Shown piece by piece: positions 8,634 through 16,137 of a DNA stretch of 64,000 nucleotides. Numbering within the stretch: position 1 is the first letter of the stretch; every line of letters starts with the position of its first letter. Position numbers and translations under genes: made by a program. A model generated the notes under the pieces. That model was not told the DNA's origin and searched no databases. It saw only the letters and a program-made list of their open reading frames with translations. The stretch is from the NCBI RefSeq assembly GCF_028369105.1, contig NZ_JAQNDO010000001.1, forward strand, positions 7,534,501-7,598,500. The letters are read 5' to 3'. Source of the stretch: Polyangium mundeleinium. Lineage in GTDB: Bacteria > Myxococcota_A > Polyangia > Polyangiales > Polyangiaceae.

Positions 8634-9644
8634 TCAAGGACTTTCCGGCGCAGGCTTCGAACGCTCGGGGACGTTCCGTGGCGGAAGGTTCATCCGGCCG
8701 AGCCGCGGCCGCTTGCCAGCGGGCGCCGGACCTGCCCGCCCCCCGTCCTTCGGGTCGCCGCAGCACCGGAAGCCGACCTGGTAGAAGCTGAACCACTCGT
8801 TGTGCGTCGAGGTGATCGGTCGGCAACGCGCGCGGATCGGCCCCCAGTAGCCGCCCTTCAAGGACGAGCGGTACGGCGCTTCGAGGCGCTTGCCCTGGGG
8901 GTTGTCGACCCACTCGTCGACGTTGCCCGTCATGTCGTGCACGCCAAAGGGGCTGACGCATCGGTGCAGCTCGCCTGACGCGACGCGGCGATCGAGCCTG
9001 TCGACCTCAGCCGAGACGCGGCGCGGATCCGAGAAGGCGTCGAAGTCTGGCGGCTCGACGGGCTTGTCGATGTTGCAGGCCTCGGCGTCACGCTCGGCGC
9101 CGTACGGATAGGGCCACATCCCCGGGCCCTCGCAGGCGAACTCCCACTCCTCGACCGTGCAGAGGCGCTTGTCCTCGACCTCGCACGCGCGCCGCGCCTC
9201 GTTCCAGTCGGCCATGACCGCTGGCTTGACGCCTTCCATGTTGGGGTACTCGTAAACGTCGATGCAAAAGCGCCGGCGTTCGAGCCGGCCCTCGCAAAGG
9301 ACCTCGGGGCCGAAGCGCTCGCACACGTCCTTCACGTCTTCGCGATACTTGAGGCATCGATGCCCGACGAACGGGCAGTAGATGCCGTCGACGAGGACCA
9401 TGCCCGGCCCACACGCGGTCGCGCTCTCCGGGCTCACCTGCACGTACGAAGGAGGAGGCGGTTTTTCCTTCGGCGCGGGCGCGAGCAGCGGCGGAGGAGG
9501 CGGCGGCGCTTCGATCGAGGCGGCGGCGGAAGCCGACGGCTGCGCCTCGCGTCGCTCGGCCGCGCGGGGCGAGAGGAGGAGCGCCGCGAGCGCGAGCGAA
9601 CCCGCGAGCACGAGCGGAAAGACGACGGCCTCGCGTGATCTCAC
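8634..9644 (-). CDS. Membrane-anchored FGE-sulfatase (SUMF1-like) domain protein A
   Basis: 336 residues. An N-terminal membrane helix (about 8-26) and a Pro-rich linker are followed by a SUMF1/FGE-type fold. Visible elements are GMVLVDGIYCPFVGHRC, RFCIDVYEYPN, LCTVEEWEFACEG, the GNVDEW segment, SLKGGYWGP and VGFRCCGD at the end. FGE-like domains include formylglycine-generating enzymes and many non-enzymatic or EgtB-like relatives. The active-site Cys pair of true FGE (a CxxxxC just before the last third) is not seen, although the protein has many other cysteines, which fits disulfides outside the cytoplasm. Its start overlaps the stop of the paralogue upstream (ATGA), so the two are translationally coupled. 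Confidence 0.85.
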   Translation of the reverse strand: MRSREAVVFPLVLAGSLALAALLLSPRAAERREAQPSASAAASIEAPPPPPPLLAPAPKEKPPPPSYVQVSPESATACGPGMVLVDGIYCPFVGHRCLKYREDVKDVCERFGPEVLCEGRLERRRFCIDVYEYPNMEGVKPAVMADWNEARRACEVEDKRLCTVEEWEFACEGPGMWPYPYGAERDAEACNIDKPVEPPDFDAFSDPRRVSAEVDRLDRRVASGELHRCVSPFGVHDMTGNVDEWVDNPQGKRLEAPYRSSLKGGYWGPIRARCRPITSTHNEWFSFYQVGFRCCGDPKDGGRAGPAPAGKRPRLGRMNLPPRNVPERSKPAPESP

Positions 9645-10615
9645 CCGTCCTCGTGGGCCGCGCGATCACCGGGCGAGGCAGGCTCACGCTCGCGGTCGAG
9701 GAACGGCTTCGGCGGCGGGGTCTCGACGCCGTCGATCGTGTCCCCGCAGCAGCGGAAGCCTACCTGGTAAAACGCGAACTTCGGGCCGTGCGTCTTCGTC
9801 GTGAGCCGACAGGTGTTGCGCACCGGGCCCCAGTAGCCGCCGTTCAGCGTCGAGGGCTGGTTCGTCTCGGGATCGTCGGCGAGGTTGTCCGTCCACTCGT
9901 CGACATTGCCGGATAGGTCGTACGCGCCGAACGCGCTGATGCACGCGGGATGCGAGCCGATCGGATCGGCCTGCCAGAGCCGCGCGATCTCGGCCTCGCG
10001 GGTGCGCTCGTCGACCATCGCGTTCACGTCGAAGGGGATGGCCGCACGATCGACGTTGCACGGGCTCGGCTGGCGCACGAAGCCCCATGGATACGGCAGC
10101 CGCTTCGGCCCCTCGCACGCGAGGATCCACTCGGAGCGGCGGCACAGCCGTTTGCCCACCGACTGACAAAGTTCTTTGGCCTCAAACCAGTTCACATAGA
10201 CGCGCGGGCTCTCACCGACGCGGTTCGGCCACTCGTGACGATCGATGCAGTACCTGCGTGGATCGGGCTCGCCGCGGCACGGCACCCCGCGGACGTACTC
10301 GGCGCAGCCGTGGCCGAGCTCGCTCGATCGACGGCCGCAGCGGTACGCGAGCTTGGGGCAGAAGTCGCCCTCGACGAGCGCCATGTCGGGCGGGCAAGCG
10401 GCGCGTACGGCAGGGTCTTCGGAGAAACGATCGGCCGGCGTGAACAAGGGCGCCGCAGAAGTCGCGGGTTCGTCGGGTTCGCGGGGGAGCCGCGCTTCGG
10501 GGGAAGGCAGCGCGGGCGCGGGCGCGACGCGCGCGGCCGCGCGGAAGGACACGGCCGAGGTACGTGCGAACAAAGCGAGTCCGCCGACCACGAGGCCGAC
10601 GCCCACCGAGATCAT
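9641..10615 (-). CDS. Membrane-anchored FGE-sulfatase (SUMF1-like) domain protein B
   Basis: 324 residues from the ATG at 10615, chosen because an AGGAG lies just upstream and a membrane helix (about 1-20) starts immediately. A longer in-frame start at 10822 would add 69 residues without any domain. The fold elements parallel protein A: DMALVEGDFCPKLAYRC, YCIDRHEWPN, LCRRSEWILACEG, YDLSGNVDEWTDN, TLNGGYWGPV, VGFRCCGD. It is a tandem paralogue of protein A and shares the same absence of the classical FGE Cys pair. Role unknown; the two may act together on the periplasmic side. Confidence 0.85.
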   Translation of the reverse strand: MISVGVGLVVGGLALFARTSAVSFRAAARVAPAPALPSPEARLPREPDEPATSAAPLFTPADRFSEDPAVRAACPPDMALVEGDFCPKLAYRCGRRSSELGHGCAEYVRGVPCRGEPDPRRYCIDRHEWPNRVGESPRVYVNWFEAKELCQSVGKRLCRRSEWILACEGPKRLPYPWGFVRQPSPCNVDRAAIPFDVNAMVDERTREAEIARLWQADPIGSHPACISAFGAYDLSGNVDEWTDNLADDPETNQPSTLNGGYWGPVRNTCRLTTKTHGPKFAFYQVGFRCCGDTIDGVETPPPKPFLDREREPASPGDRAAHEDG

Positions 10616-10863
10616 CACGCTCCTCGTCGTCGTACCCACGAGCTCCGCAGGGCTTCTCGATCGTCGCCCGTCATGCAAGTAGAACCGAGGAACCGCGAGG
10701 GGGAAAATTTTCGAGCGAGCAGGCGCGGCGCATCCATCGCGTGCCGTTGAAACGAGGGGGTGCCCACGGAAGGGGTTGGTCCTCGTGCGTCGGTCGGAGA
10801 GCCGGGAAGCCGTGGACAACACGGGAGCCCGAGCACGATGAGCGTGCTAGGTGTCGCGGGTCC

Positions 10864-13752
10864 ATGGATCGCCTGGTCATACGCGGCGCTCGCCAGCACA
10901 ACCTCAAGGACGTCAGCCTCTCCCTCCCGCGAGATCGCTTGGTCGTCATCACCGGCCCGAGCGGCTCGGGGAAGTCGTCGCTCGCGTTCGACACGATCTA
11001 CGCCGAGGGACAAAGGCGGTACGTCGAGTCCCTCTCGGCGTACGCGCGCCAGTTCCTCGAACAGCTCGCCAAGCCAGACGTCGAGTCGATCGAGGGGCTC
11101 TCGCCCGCGATCGCCATCGAGCAACGCGCGCTCGCGAAGAGCCCACGCTCCACGGTCGGGACCGTCACGGAAATCTCGGACTACCTGCGCCTGCTCTTCG
11201 CGCGCGTGGGCACGCCGCACTGCCCGAGCTGTGGCGCGCGGATCGAGGCGCAGACGGTGCAGCAGATCGTCGACCGCATCCTCGGCCTCGGCGAAGGCGC
11301 GCGCGTCACCGTGCTCGCCCCGATCGCCCGCGCCCGCCGCGGCGAGCTCAAGCTGGAGCTCGATCGCCTCCGCCGCGAAGGCTTCGTTCGCGCGCGGATC
11401 GATGGAGAGGTCGTCGATCTCGGCGACGAAATCGTCCTCGATCGGACGAAGGCGCACGACCTCGACGTGGTGATCGACCGCATCGTGGTGAAGGAGGGCG
11501 TGAAGGGCCGGGTCACAGACTCGGTCGAGCTCGCGTTGAAGCTCGGCGAAGGGCGGCTGCTCGCGGATCCGTCGACCGAGCGATCCCGCGCCGAGCCGAT
11601 CTGGATGAGCGAGCGCTTTGCCTGCATCGCCTGCGGCATCTCGCTGCCGCCGATCGAGCCGCGGATGTTCTCGTTCAACGGGCCGCACGGCGCCTGCCCT
11701 GCATGCGACGGCATCGGCTTCCGCACGCGGATCGATCCGGAGCGCGTTGTGCCGGATCCGAAGCGCACGCTGCGCGAGGGGGCGATCGTCGCGTGGGGGC
11801 GGCGCGGCTCGCTCGCGCTCTCGACGGAGACCGAGCGGGCGGTGAGCTCGCTCGGCGTGAACCCGGACGTGCCGTTCCGCGATCTCTCGGAGGCCGATCG
11901 CAAGGCGCTCCTCTTCGGGGCGGAGGCGACCGCGGCGAAGGGGCGGAAGAAGGCGAAGGAGGGCTACGAGGGGATCGTACCGCGGCTCGAGCGGCAGCTC
12001 GAACAGGGCGAGGGCGTCATCTCCGGCGAGGACGACGACGATCTCGACGACGACATCGCGGGCTCCGAGGACATCGGTCGGTACGCGGTCACGCGCGTGT
12101 GCGACGTCTGCAAGGGCAAGCGCCTGCGGGCCGAGGCGCTCGCGGTGAAGATCGCCGACAAGAACATCGCGGACATCGGCACGATGGCCCTGCGCACGGT
12201 GCGCTCGTTCCTGGAGACGATCGCGCACAAGGACGGGCCGCTGCAGCCGCGAGAGCGGGCGATCGCCGAGCCGCTCTTGCGCGCGGTGATCGCGCGGCTC
12301 GGCTTCCTCATCGACGTGGGCATCGACTACCTCACGCTCGATCGATCCGCGCAGACGCTCTCCGGCGGCGAGGGACAACGCATCCGGCTGGCGACGCAGA
12401 TCGGCGCGGCGCTCGTGGGCGTGCTGTACGTGCTCGACGAGCCGAGCGTGGGCCTGCACGCGAGGGACAACGCGCGGCTGCTCGAAGCGCTGCGCCGGCT
12501 CGTGGATCTTGGCAACAGCGTGGTCGTGGTCGAGCACGACAGGGACGCGATCCTCGCAGCCGATCACGTGGTCGACATGGGGCCGGGGGCTGGCTTGCAC
12601 GGCGGCAAGGTCGTGGCCGAGGGGACGCCGGCGGAGATCGCGAAGAACCCGGCGTCGGTCACCGGGCCCTGGCTCTCGGGCGACAAACACCTGCCGATCC
12701 CGACGAAACGACGCAAGGGCGACGGGCGCGTGATCAAGCTCGTCGGCGCGCGCGCGCACAACCTCACGGGCGTCAACGTGGAGATCCCGGTCGGCGTGCT
12801 CTGCGCGGTCACGGGCGTCTCCGGCTCGGGCAAGTCGAGCCTCATCGTGGACACGCTCCTGCCTGCGGCGCGCGCCGCGCTCTACCGCACGAGCGCGCCG
12901 ATCGGCGAGTGCGACGGCATCGAGGGCCTCTCGCACATCGACAAGGTCATCTCCATCGATCAGGCGCCCATCGGGCGGACGCCTCGGTCGAACCCGGCCA
13001 CGTACACCGGCGTCTTCAGCTTGCTGCGCGAGATCTACGCGGGTTTGCCCGAGTCACGCGCGCGCGGCTACAAGGCGGGACGCTTCTCGTTCAACGTGAA
13101 GGGCGGGCGCTGCGAGTCGTGTCAAGGCGATGGCGTTCTCCGCGTCGAGATGCACTTCCTGCCGGACGTGTTCGTCACGTGCGAGACCTGCGGCGGCAAA
13201 CGATACAACCGCGAGACGCTGGAGGTGCTCTACCGCGGCATGTCGATCGCCGACGCGCTCGAGCTCACGGTGGATCAGGCGATCGAGCAGTTCGAGGCGA
13301 TCCCGCGCGTGCGGGAGCGGCTCCTCGCCCTCGCGCGCGTGGGGCTCGGCTACATCCGGCTCGGACAACCGGCGACGACGATCTCCGGCGGCGAGGCGCA
13401 GCGCGTCAAGCTCGCCCGCGAGCTCGCGCGCAAGGCCACGGGGCGCACGCTGTATGTCCTCGACGAACCCACGACGGGCCTGCATTTCTCGGACATCGAG
13501 GTGCTCATCGGGGCGCTGTCGAGCTTGCGGGATGCGGGGAACACGGTCGTGGTGATCGAGCACAACCTCGACGTGGTCGCGTGCAGCGACTGGGTGATCG
13601 ACATGGGGCCGGAGGGAGGCGAGCGCGGCGGGTTCGTCGTGGCGTGCGGGCCGCCGGAGCACGTGGCCGGCGTCCCGGAATCGCATACCGGGCGGTACCT
13701 GCGCGAGGTCCTCGAGGTCGGGCGCAAGCGGCCGGGAAAACGCGCCAAATAA
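10864..13752 (+). CDS. uvrA: Excinuclease ABC subunit A
   Basis: 962 residues, the size of bacterial UvrA. It has Walker A GPSGSGKSS at 31-39 and a first zinc finger (CPSCG and later CIACG ... CPACD). The first signature is TLSGGEGQRIRLATQ, the second Walker A GVSGSGKSS, and the damage-binding zinc module has CESCQGDG ... CETCGG. The second signature is TISGGEAQRVKLAREL and Walker B is TLYVLDEPTTGLHF. UvrA recognises bulky DNA lesions and loads UvrB in nucleotide excision repair. The start is the ATG at 10864 (MDRLVIRGARQHNL), the normal family start. A run of acidic residues (EDDDDLDDD) sits after the first half's signature-proximal region, a lineage insertion. No uvrB or uvrC in the window. 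Confidence 0.97.
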   Translation: MDRLVIRGARQHNLKDVSLSLPRDRLVVITGPSGSGKSSLAFDTIYAEGQRRYVESLSAYARQFLEQLAKPDVESIEGLSPAIAIEQRALAKSPRSTVGTVTEISDYLRLLFARVGTPHCPSCGARIEAQTVQQIVDRILGLGEGARVTVLAPIARARRGELKLELDRLRREGFVRARIDGEVVDLGDEIVLDRTKAHDLDVVIDRIVVKEGVKGRVTDSVELALKLGEGRLLADPSTERSRAEPIWMSERFACIACGISLPPIEPRMFSFNGPHGACPACDGIGFRTRIDPERVVPDPKRTLREGAIVAWGRRGSLALSTETERAVSSLGVNPDVPFRDLSEADRKALLFGAEATAAKGRKKAKEGYEGIVPRLERQLEQGEGVISGEDDDDLDDDIAGSEDIGRYAVTRVCDVCKGKRLRAEALAVKIADKNIADIGTMALRTVRSFLETIAHKDGPLQPRERAIAEPLLRAVIARLGFLIDVGIDYLTLDRSAQTLSGGEGQRIRLATQIGAALVGVLYVLDEPSVGLHARDNARLLEALRRLVDLGNSVVVVEHDRDAILAADHVVDMGPGAGLHGGKVVAEGTPAEIAKNPASVTGPWLSGDKHLPIPTKRRKGDGRVIKLVGARAHNLTGVNVEIPVGVLCAVTGVSGSGKSSLIVDTLLPAARAALYRTSAPIGECDGIEGLSHIDKVISIDQAPIGRTPRSNPATYTGVFSLLREIYAGLPESRARGYKAGRFSFNVKGGRCESCQGDGVLRVEMHFLPDVFVTCETCGGKRYNRETLEVLYRGMSIADALELTVDQAIEQFEAIPRVRERLLALARVGLGYIRLGQPATTISGGEAQRVKLARELARKATGRTLYVLDEPTTGLHFSDIEVLIGALSSLRDAGNTVVVIEHNLDVVACSDWVIDMGPEGGERGGFVVACGPPEHVAGVPESHTGRYLREVLEVGRKRPGKRAK

Positions 13753-13821
13753 CCGAGGACGTCCCGACGAGAGACAGCAGCGACGAACCCGGGGTCGTGC
13801 CCCGCCCGAGCGGGGCGCTCA

Positions 13822-13905
13822 GGGGTTGGGCTTGGCCCAACCCCTGGAACACGAGGGTTGGGCTTGACCCAACCCCCGGCGCAAGAGGGTTGGCTCAGCC
13901 AACCC
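13822..13905. repeat. Three consecutive GGGTTGG-type palindromes
   Basis: Between the convergent uvrA and dksA-like genes lie three hairpins. 13822-13844 has a 9-bp stem GGGGTTGGG/CCCAACCCC, 13855-13875 an 8-bp stem GGGTTGGG/CCCAACCC, and 13887-13905 an 8-bp stem GGGTTGGC/GCCAACCC. Loops are 5, 5 and 3 nt. The third differs from the others at one stem pair, with both arms changed so pairing is kept. They may act as a bidirectional transcription barrier or belong to a dispersed palindromic repeat family. There is no long T-run beside them. Confidence 0.8.
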
Positions 13906-13914
13906 CCGCCCCAA

Positions 13915-14277
13915 TCAACCGAAATCCTTTTCGGCGCGCTCTTGATCCTCTTTGCAGCGGATGCAGAGGCTCGTCTCGGGGCGGGCTTCGAGGCGCTTCT
14001 GCGCGATCTCTTCCTCGCACTCCTCGCACTGACCGAAGGTCCCGTCCTCGATCTTGATCAGAGCCTTCTCGATCTTGTCGAGGAACGACTTCTCCCGGCC
14101 GCGGAGCCGGAATGTGAAGGATTGCAGATACTCGCTCGAAGCGAGGTCCATCTCATCGGGGAGATCACTCGCATCGAGGGCCATGTCCTCACTCAGCGTC
14201 TGCTTTGCTTTCTTGACGATCTCGTCCCGCTTCGCCTCGAGCAAAGCCTTGAACTTCTTGAGCTGGGCCTTGTTCAT
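13915..14277 (-). CDS. DksA/TraR family C4 zinc-finger regulator
   Basis: 120 residues from the ATG at 14277, chosen because GAGGG precedes it by about ten bases and because family members begin MNKxxLxxF. The N-terminal half is a charged coiled coil (KKFKALLEAKRDEIVKKAKQ). The C-terminal zinc finger is CEECEEEI ... SLCIRC. DksA-type proteins insert the coiled coil into the RNA polymerase secondary channel and, with ppGpp, tune promoters. The coiled-coil tip Asp pair of E. coli DksA cannot be confirmed by eye, although DASDLPDEMD sits near the tip. It is convergent with uvrA across a cluster of hairpins. Confidence 0.9.
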   Translation of the reverse strand: MNKAQLKKFKALLEAKRDEIVKKAKQTLSEDMALDASDLPDEMDLASSEYLQSFTFRLRGREKSFLDKIEKALIKIEDGTFGQCEECEEEIAQKRLEARPETSLCIRCKEDQERAEKDFG

Positions 14278-14464
14278 TGTGCAATTCCCTCGACGTGTCG
14301 CCCTCTCGGTGCCCCCCGCTTCATGCAATCCGGGCACCTCGACGAAGTACGGCCACCGACGGACGAATGCCGTCCATTTCCGGCCCTCCCGTGAGGAGGG
14401 GGCGGAAGGCTAGGCGACGGTTTCCCTGACGTCAACCACGGTCGAGACCGGCCGAGATGCAGGT

Positions 14465-15457
14465 TTGACGACTTCCTCTCGACGTGGGACAAAACCTTCC
14501 ACCTTGCTGGAATTCGACATCAACCGAAAAACGAGTGAACCTCGTGATGCCGCCACGGTCATCGTCGTGCGCGACGGATCGCAGGGGCTCGAGGTCTTCT
14601 GTGTGCGCCGTCACGCGAAGTCCGCGTTCATGGGCGGGGCGCTCGTCTTTCCCGGTGGAAAGGTCGATCCGTCAGACCTCGATCCGGGCTGGGAAACCAC
14701 GGCGACCGCCGTGGACGCGCGGGTCCTGTCGATGGCCACGGAGCGGCCACACGCCCTCGGGCTTTGCGTCGCGGCTTGCCGGGAGACGCTCGAAGAGGGG
14801 CGGATCCTGCCGGTGACGCCTGGCGTGGCGGGCGCGGAGCTCGACGCCCTCGCGGCCGAGCTCGTCGCCGGGACGCGGCTGCTCGACGCGCTCGTCCGCC
14901 GCGGCAAGCGCCTCGTGCTGGATACACTCGTCCCGTTCGCGCGATGGGTGACGCCTGTGGCCGAGTCCCGTCGGTTTGATGCTCGTTTTTTCCTGCTCCC
15001 TTTGCCCGAGGGACAGGAGGGACGGCACGACGACCACGAGACCACGATGAGCCTGTGGGCGCGTCCGTCGGATGTCCTCGACGCCGCGGCGGAAGGGCGT
15101 TTCTTTCTCGCGCCGCCGACGTCGCGCACCCTGGAAATGCTCGCGGGCGAGCGAGACGTGCACGGTGCGCTCGCGCTCGCCAGGCGGCAGACGCTCCTGC
15201 CGATCTGCCCGGAGTTCGTCCCGGGCGACGGCGATGCTCCGCCTTTCATTGCTTTGCCCGGTGATCCTGCACACTCTGTGCAGGAGCGGCGGATGGACGG
15301 GCCCAGCCGCTACGTCCTGCGTGACGGCCGTTTTGCTGCCGAGGACGCGCCCGAGTTCGGCAAAGGATTCGCTTCTCCCGATGTGCCGGGGGTCAAGACG
15401 AGCCTCGACGAGCGGGACGTTGCGACTTCGGTGGACGATGGGGGTTCGGGGACTTAG
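14465..15457 (+). CDS. Nudix hydrolase, NUDT19-like
   Basis: 330 residues with start TTG at 14465. An ATG start would be far inside the fold, and the start remains the least certain part. The early part has AATVIVVRDGSQGLEVFCVR and GGALVFPGGKVDP; the helix of the Nudix box is CVAACRETLEEGRIL, giving the REx2EE metal ligands. The gap between the Gly-rich part and the helix is larger than in the basic Nudix box, as in NUDT7/NUDT19-like enzymes that cleave CoA or acyl-CoA diphosphates. The long C-terminal part (after ~150) fits that group. Substrate is inferred only. A hairpin overlaps the stop codon. Confidence 0.8.
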   Translation: MTTSSRRGTKPSTLLEFDINRKTSEPRDAATVIVVRDGSQGLEVFCVRRHAKSAFMGGALVFPGGKVDPSDLDPGWETTATAVDARVLSMATERPHALGLCVAACRETLEEGRILPVTPGVAGAELDALAAELVAGTRLLDALVRRGKRLVLDTLVPFARWVTPVAESRRFDARFFLLPLPEGQEGRHDDHETTMSLWARPSDVLDAAAEGRFFLAPPTSRTLEMLAGERDVHGALALARRQTLLPICPEFVPGDGDAPPFIALPGDPAHSVQERRMDGPSRYVLRDGRFAAEDAPEFGKGFASPDVPGVKTSLDERDVATSVDDGGSGT

Positions 15458-15484
15458 CTCCCTTTTGTGGGAGCGAAGCCCCCG
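15447..15484 (+). terminator. Stem-loop overlapping the Nudix stop codon
   Basis: A long imperfect hairpin spans the TAG of the Nudix gene. GCTCCC/GGGAGC closes a TTTTGT loop, continued by CTT/AAG and GGGG/CCCC with one mismatch and one bulge. It lies 18 bases before the AGGAGG of the next gene. It lacks a trailing U-run, so it may be an attenuator or mRNA-stability element rather than a classical terminator. Confidence 0.5.
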
Positions 15485-15515
15485 AGAGTGGACTGGGCCG
15501 AGGAGGCCGGAAGTC

Positions 15516-16127
15516 ATGGAAGCCAAAGAAAACACGACGCCGACCACGACCACGACGACGACGACGAATCAGCCGGAGCTGTTCACCGCGAGCGACGTGG
15601 CGCGGTTTTGCCAGGTGGACCTGAAGACCATCCACAACTGGGCGGACAAGGGGGAAATCCGGCATTTCCGGACGCCGGGCAGGCACCTGCGCTTCCGGAG
15701 GCTCGACGTCCTCGATTTCCTGCGGAAGTACGGCTACCCGATCCCCGAGGTGCTCCGCCTCGGCAAGCCCAAGGTCGTGGCCGTCGACGACGATCCGCAG
15801 GTGCTCGCCTCGCTCCGCAAGGCGCTGAGCAAGCGCTTCGAGCTGACCACGTTCCAGGATCCCTTCGACGCGCTCGTGGCCGTCGGCAGCATCCAGCCCG
15901 ACGCCATGGTCTTCGACGTGCGGATGCCCGGGCTCGACGGCGTGAAGTGCCTCGAACGGCTGCGGTCGATCGACACGACCTCCCACATCCGCTGCATCGT
16001 CTACTCGGACGCCGAGGAGATGAAGAAAAACGCGACGGAGGCCGGGGCCTACGACTTCATCAAGAAGGGCGAGGCCGCGGAGCTGCGCGACTCCCTGGAG
16101 CGGCTGATGGGCCTCGAAAGGGAGTGA
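15516..16127 (+). CDS. Excisionase-type HTH fused to a response-regulator receiver
   Basis: 203 residues. After a Thr-rich leader (about 7-17), residues ~21-72 form a MerR/excisionase-like winged HTH (FTASDVARFCQVDLKTIHNW ... HLRFRRLDVLDFLRK). Residues ~85-200 form a CheY-like receiver: VVAVDDDPQVL with the acidic pocket, MVFDVRMPGLDG with the likely phospho-Asp near 134, a Ser/Thr position in VYSDAEE, and the conserved Lys in DFIKKGEA. DNA-binding first and receiver last is the reverse of ordinary response regulators. No histidine kinase lies next to it. AGGAGG precedes the ATG. It likely switches transcription of unknown targets upon phosphorylation. It ends 10 bases from the convergent amidase gene. 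Confidence 0.88.
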   Translation: MEAKENTTPTTTTTTTTNQPELFTASDVARFCQVDLKTIHNWADKGEIRHFRTPGRHLRFRRLDVLDFLRKYGYPIPEVLRLGKPKVVAVDDDPQVLASLRKALSKRFELTTFQDPFDALVAVGSIQPDAMVFDVRMPGLDGVKCLERLRSIDTTSHIRCIVYSDAEEMKKNATEAGAYDFIKKGEAAELRDSLERLMGLERE

Positions 16128-16137
16128 GGCGGGCGGT

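Noticed and set aside
10615-12936. 773-codon open frame on the minus strand opposite uvrA
   Set aside because: It is the antisense shadow of a well-supported uvrA in GC-rich DNA and has no domains; Arg/Asp/Glu/Ala bias is typical of such shadows.
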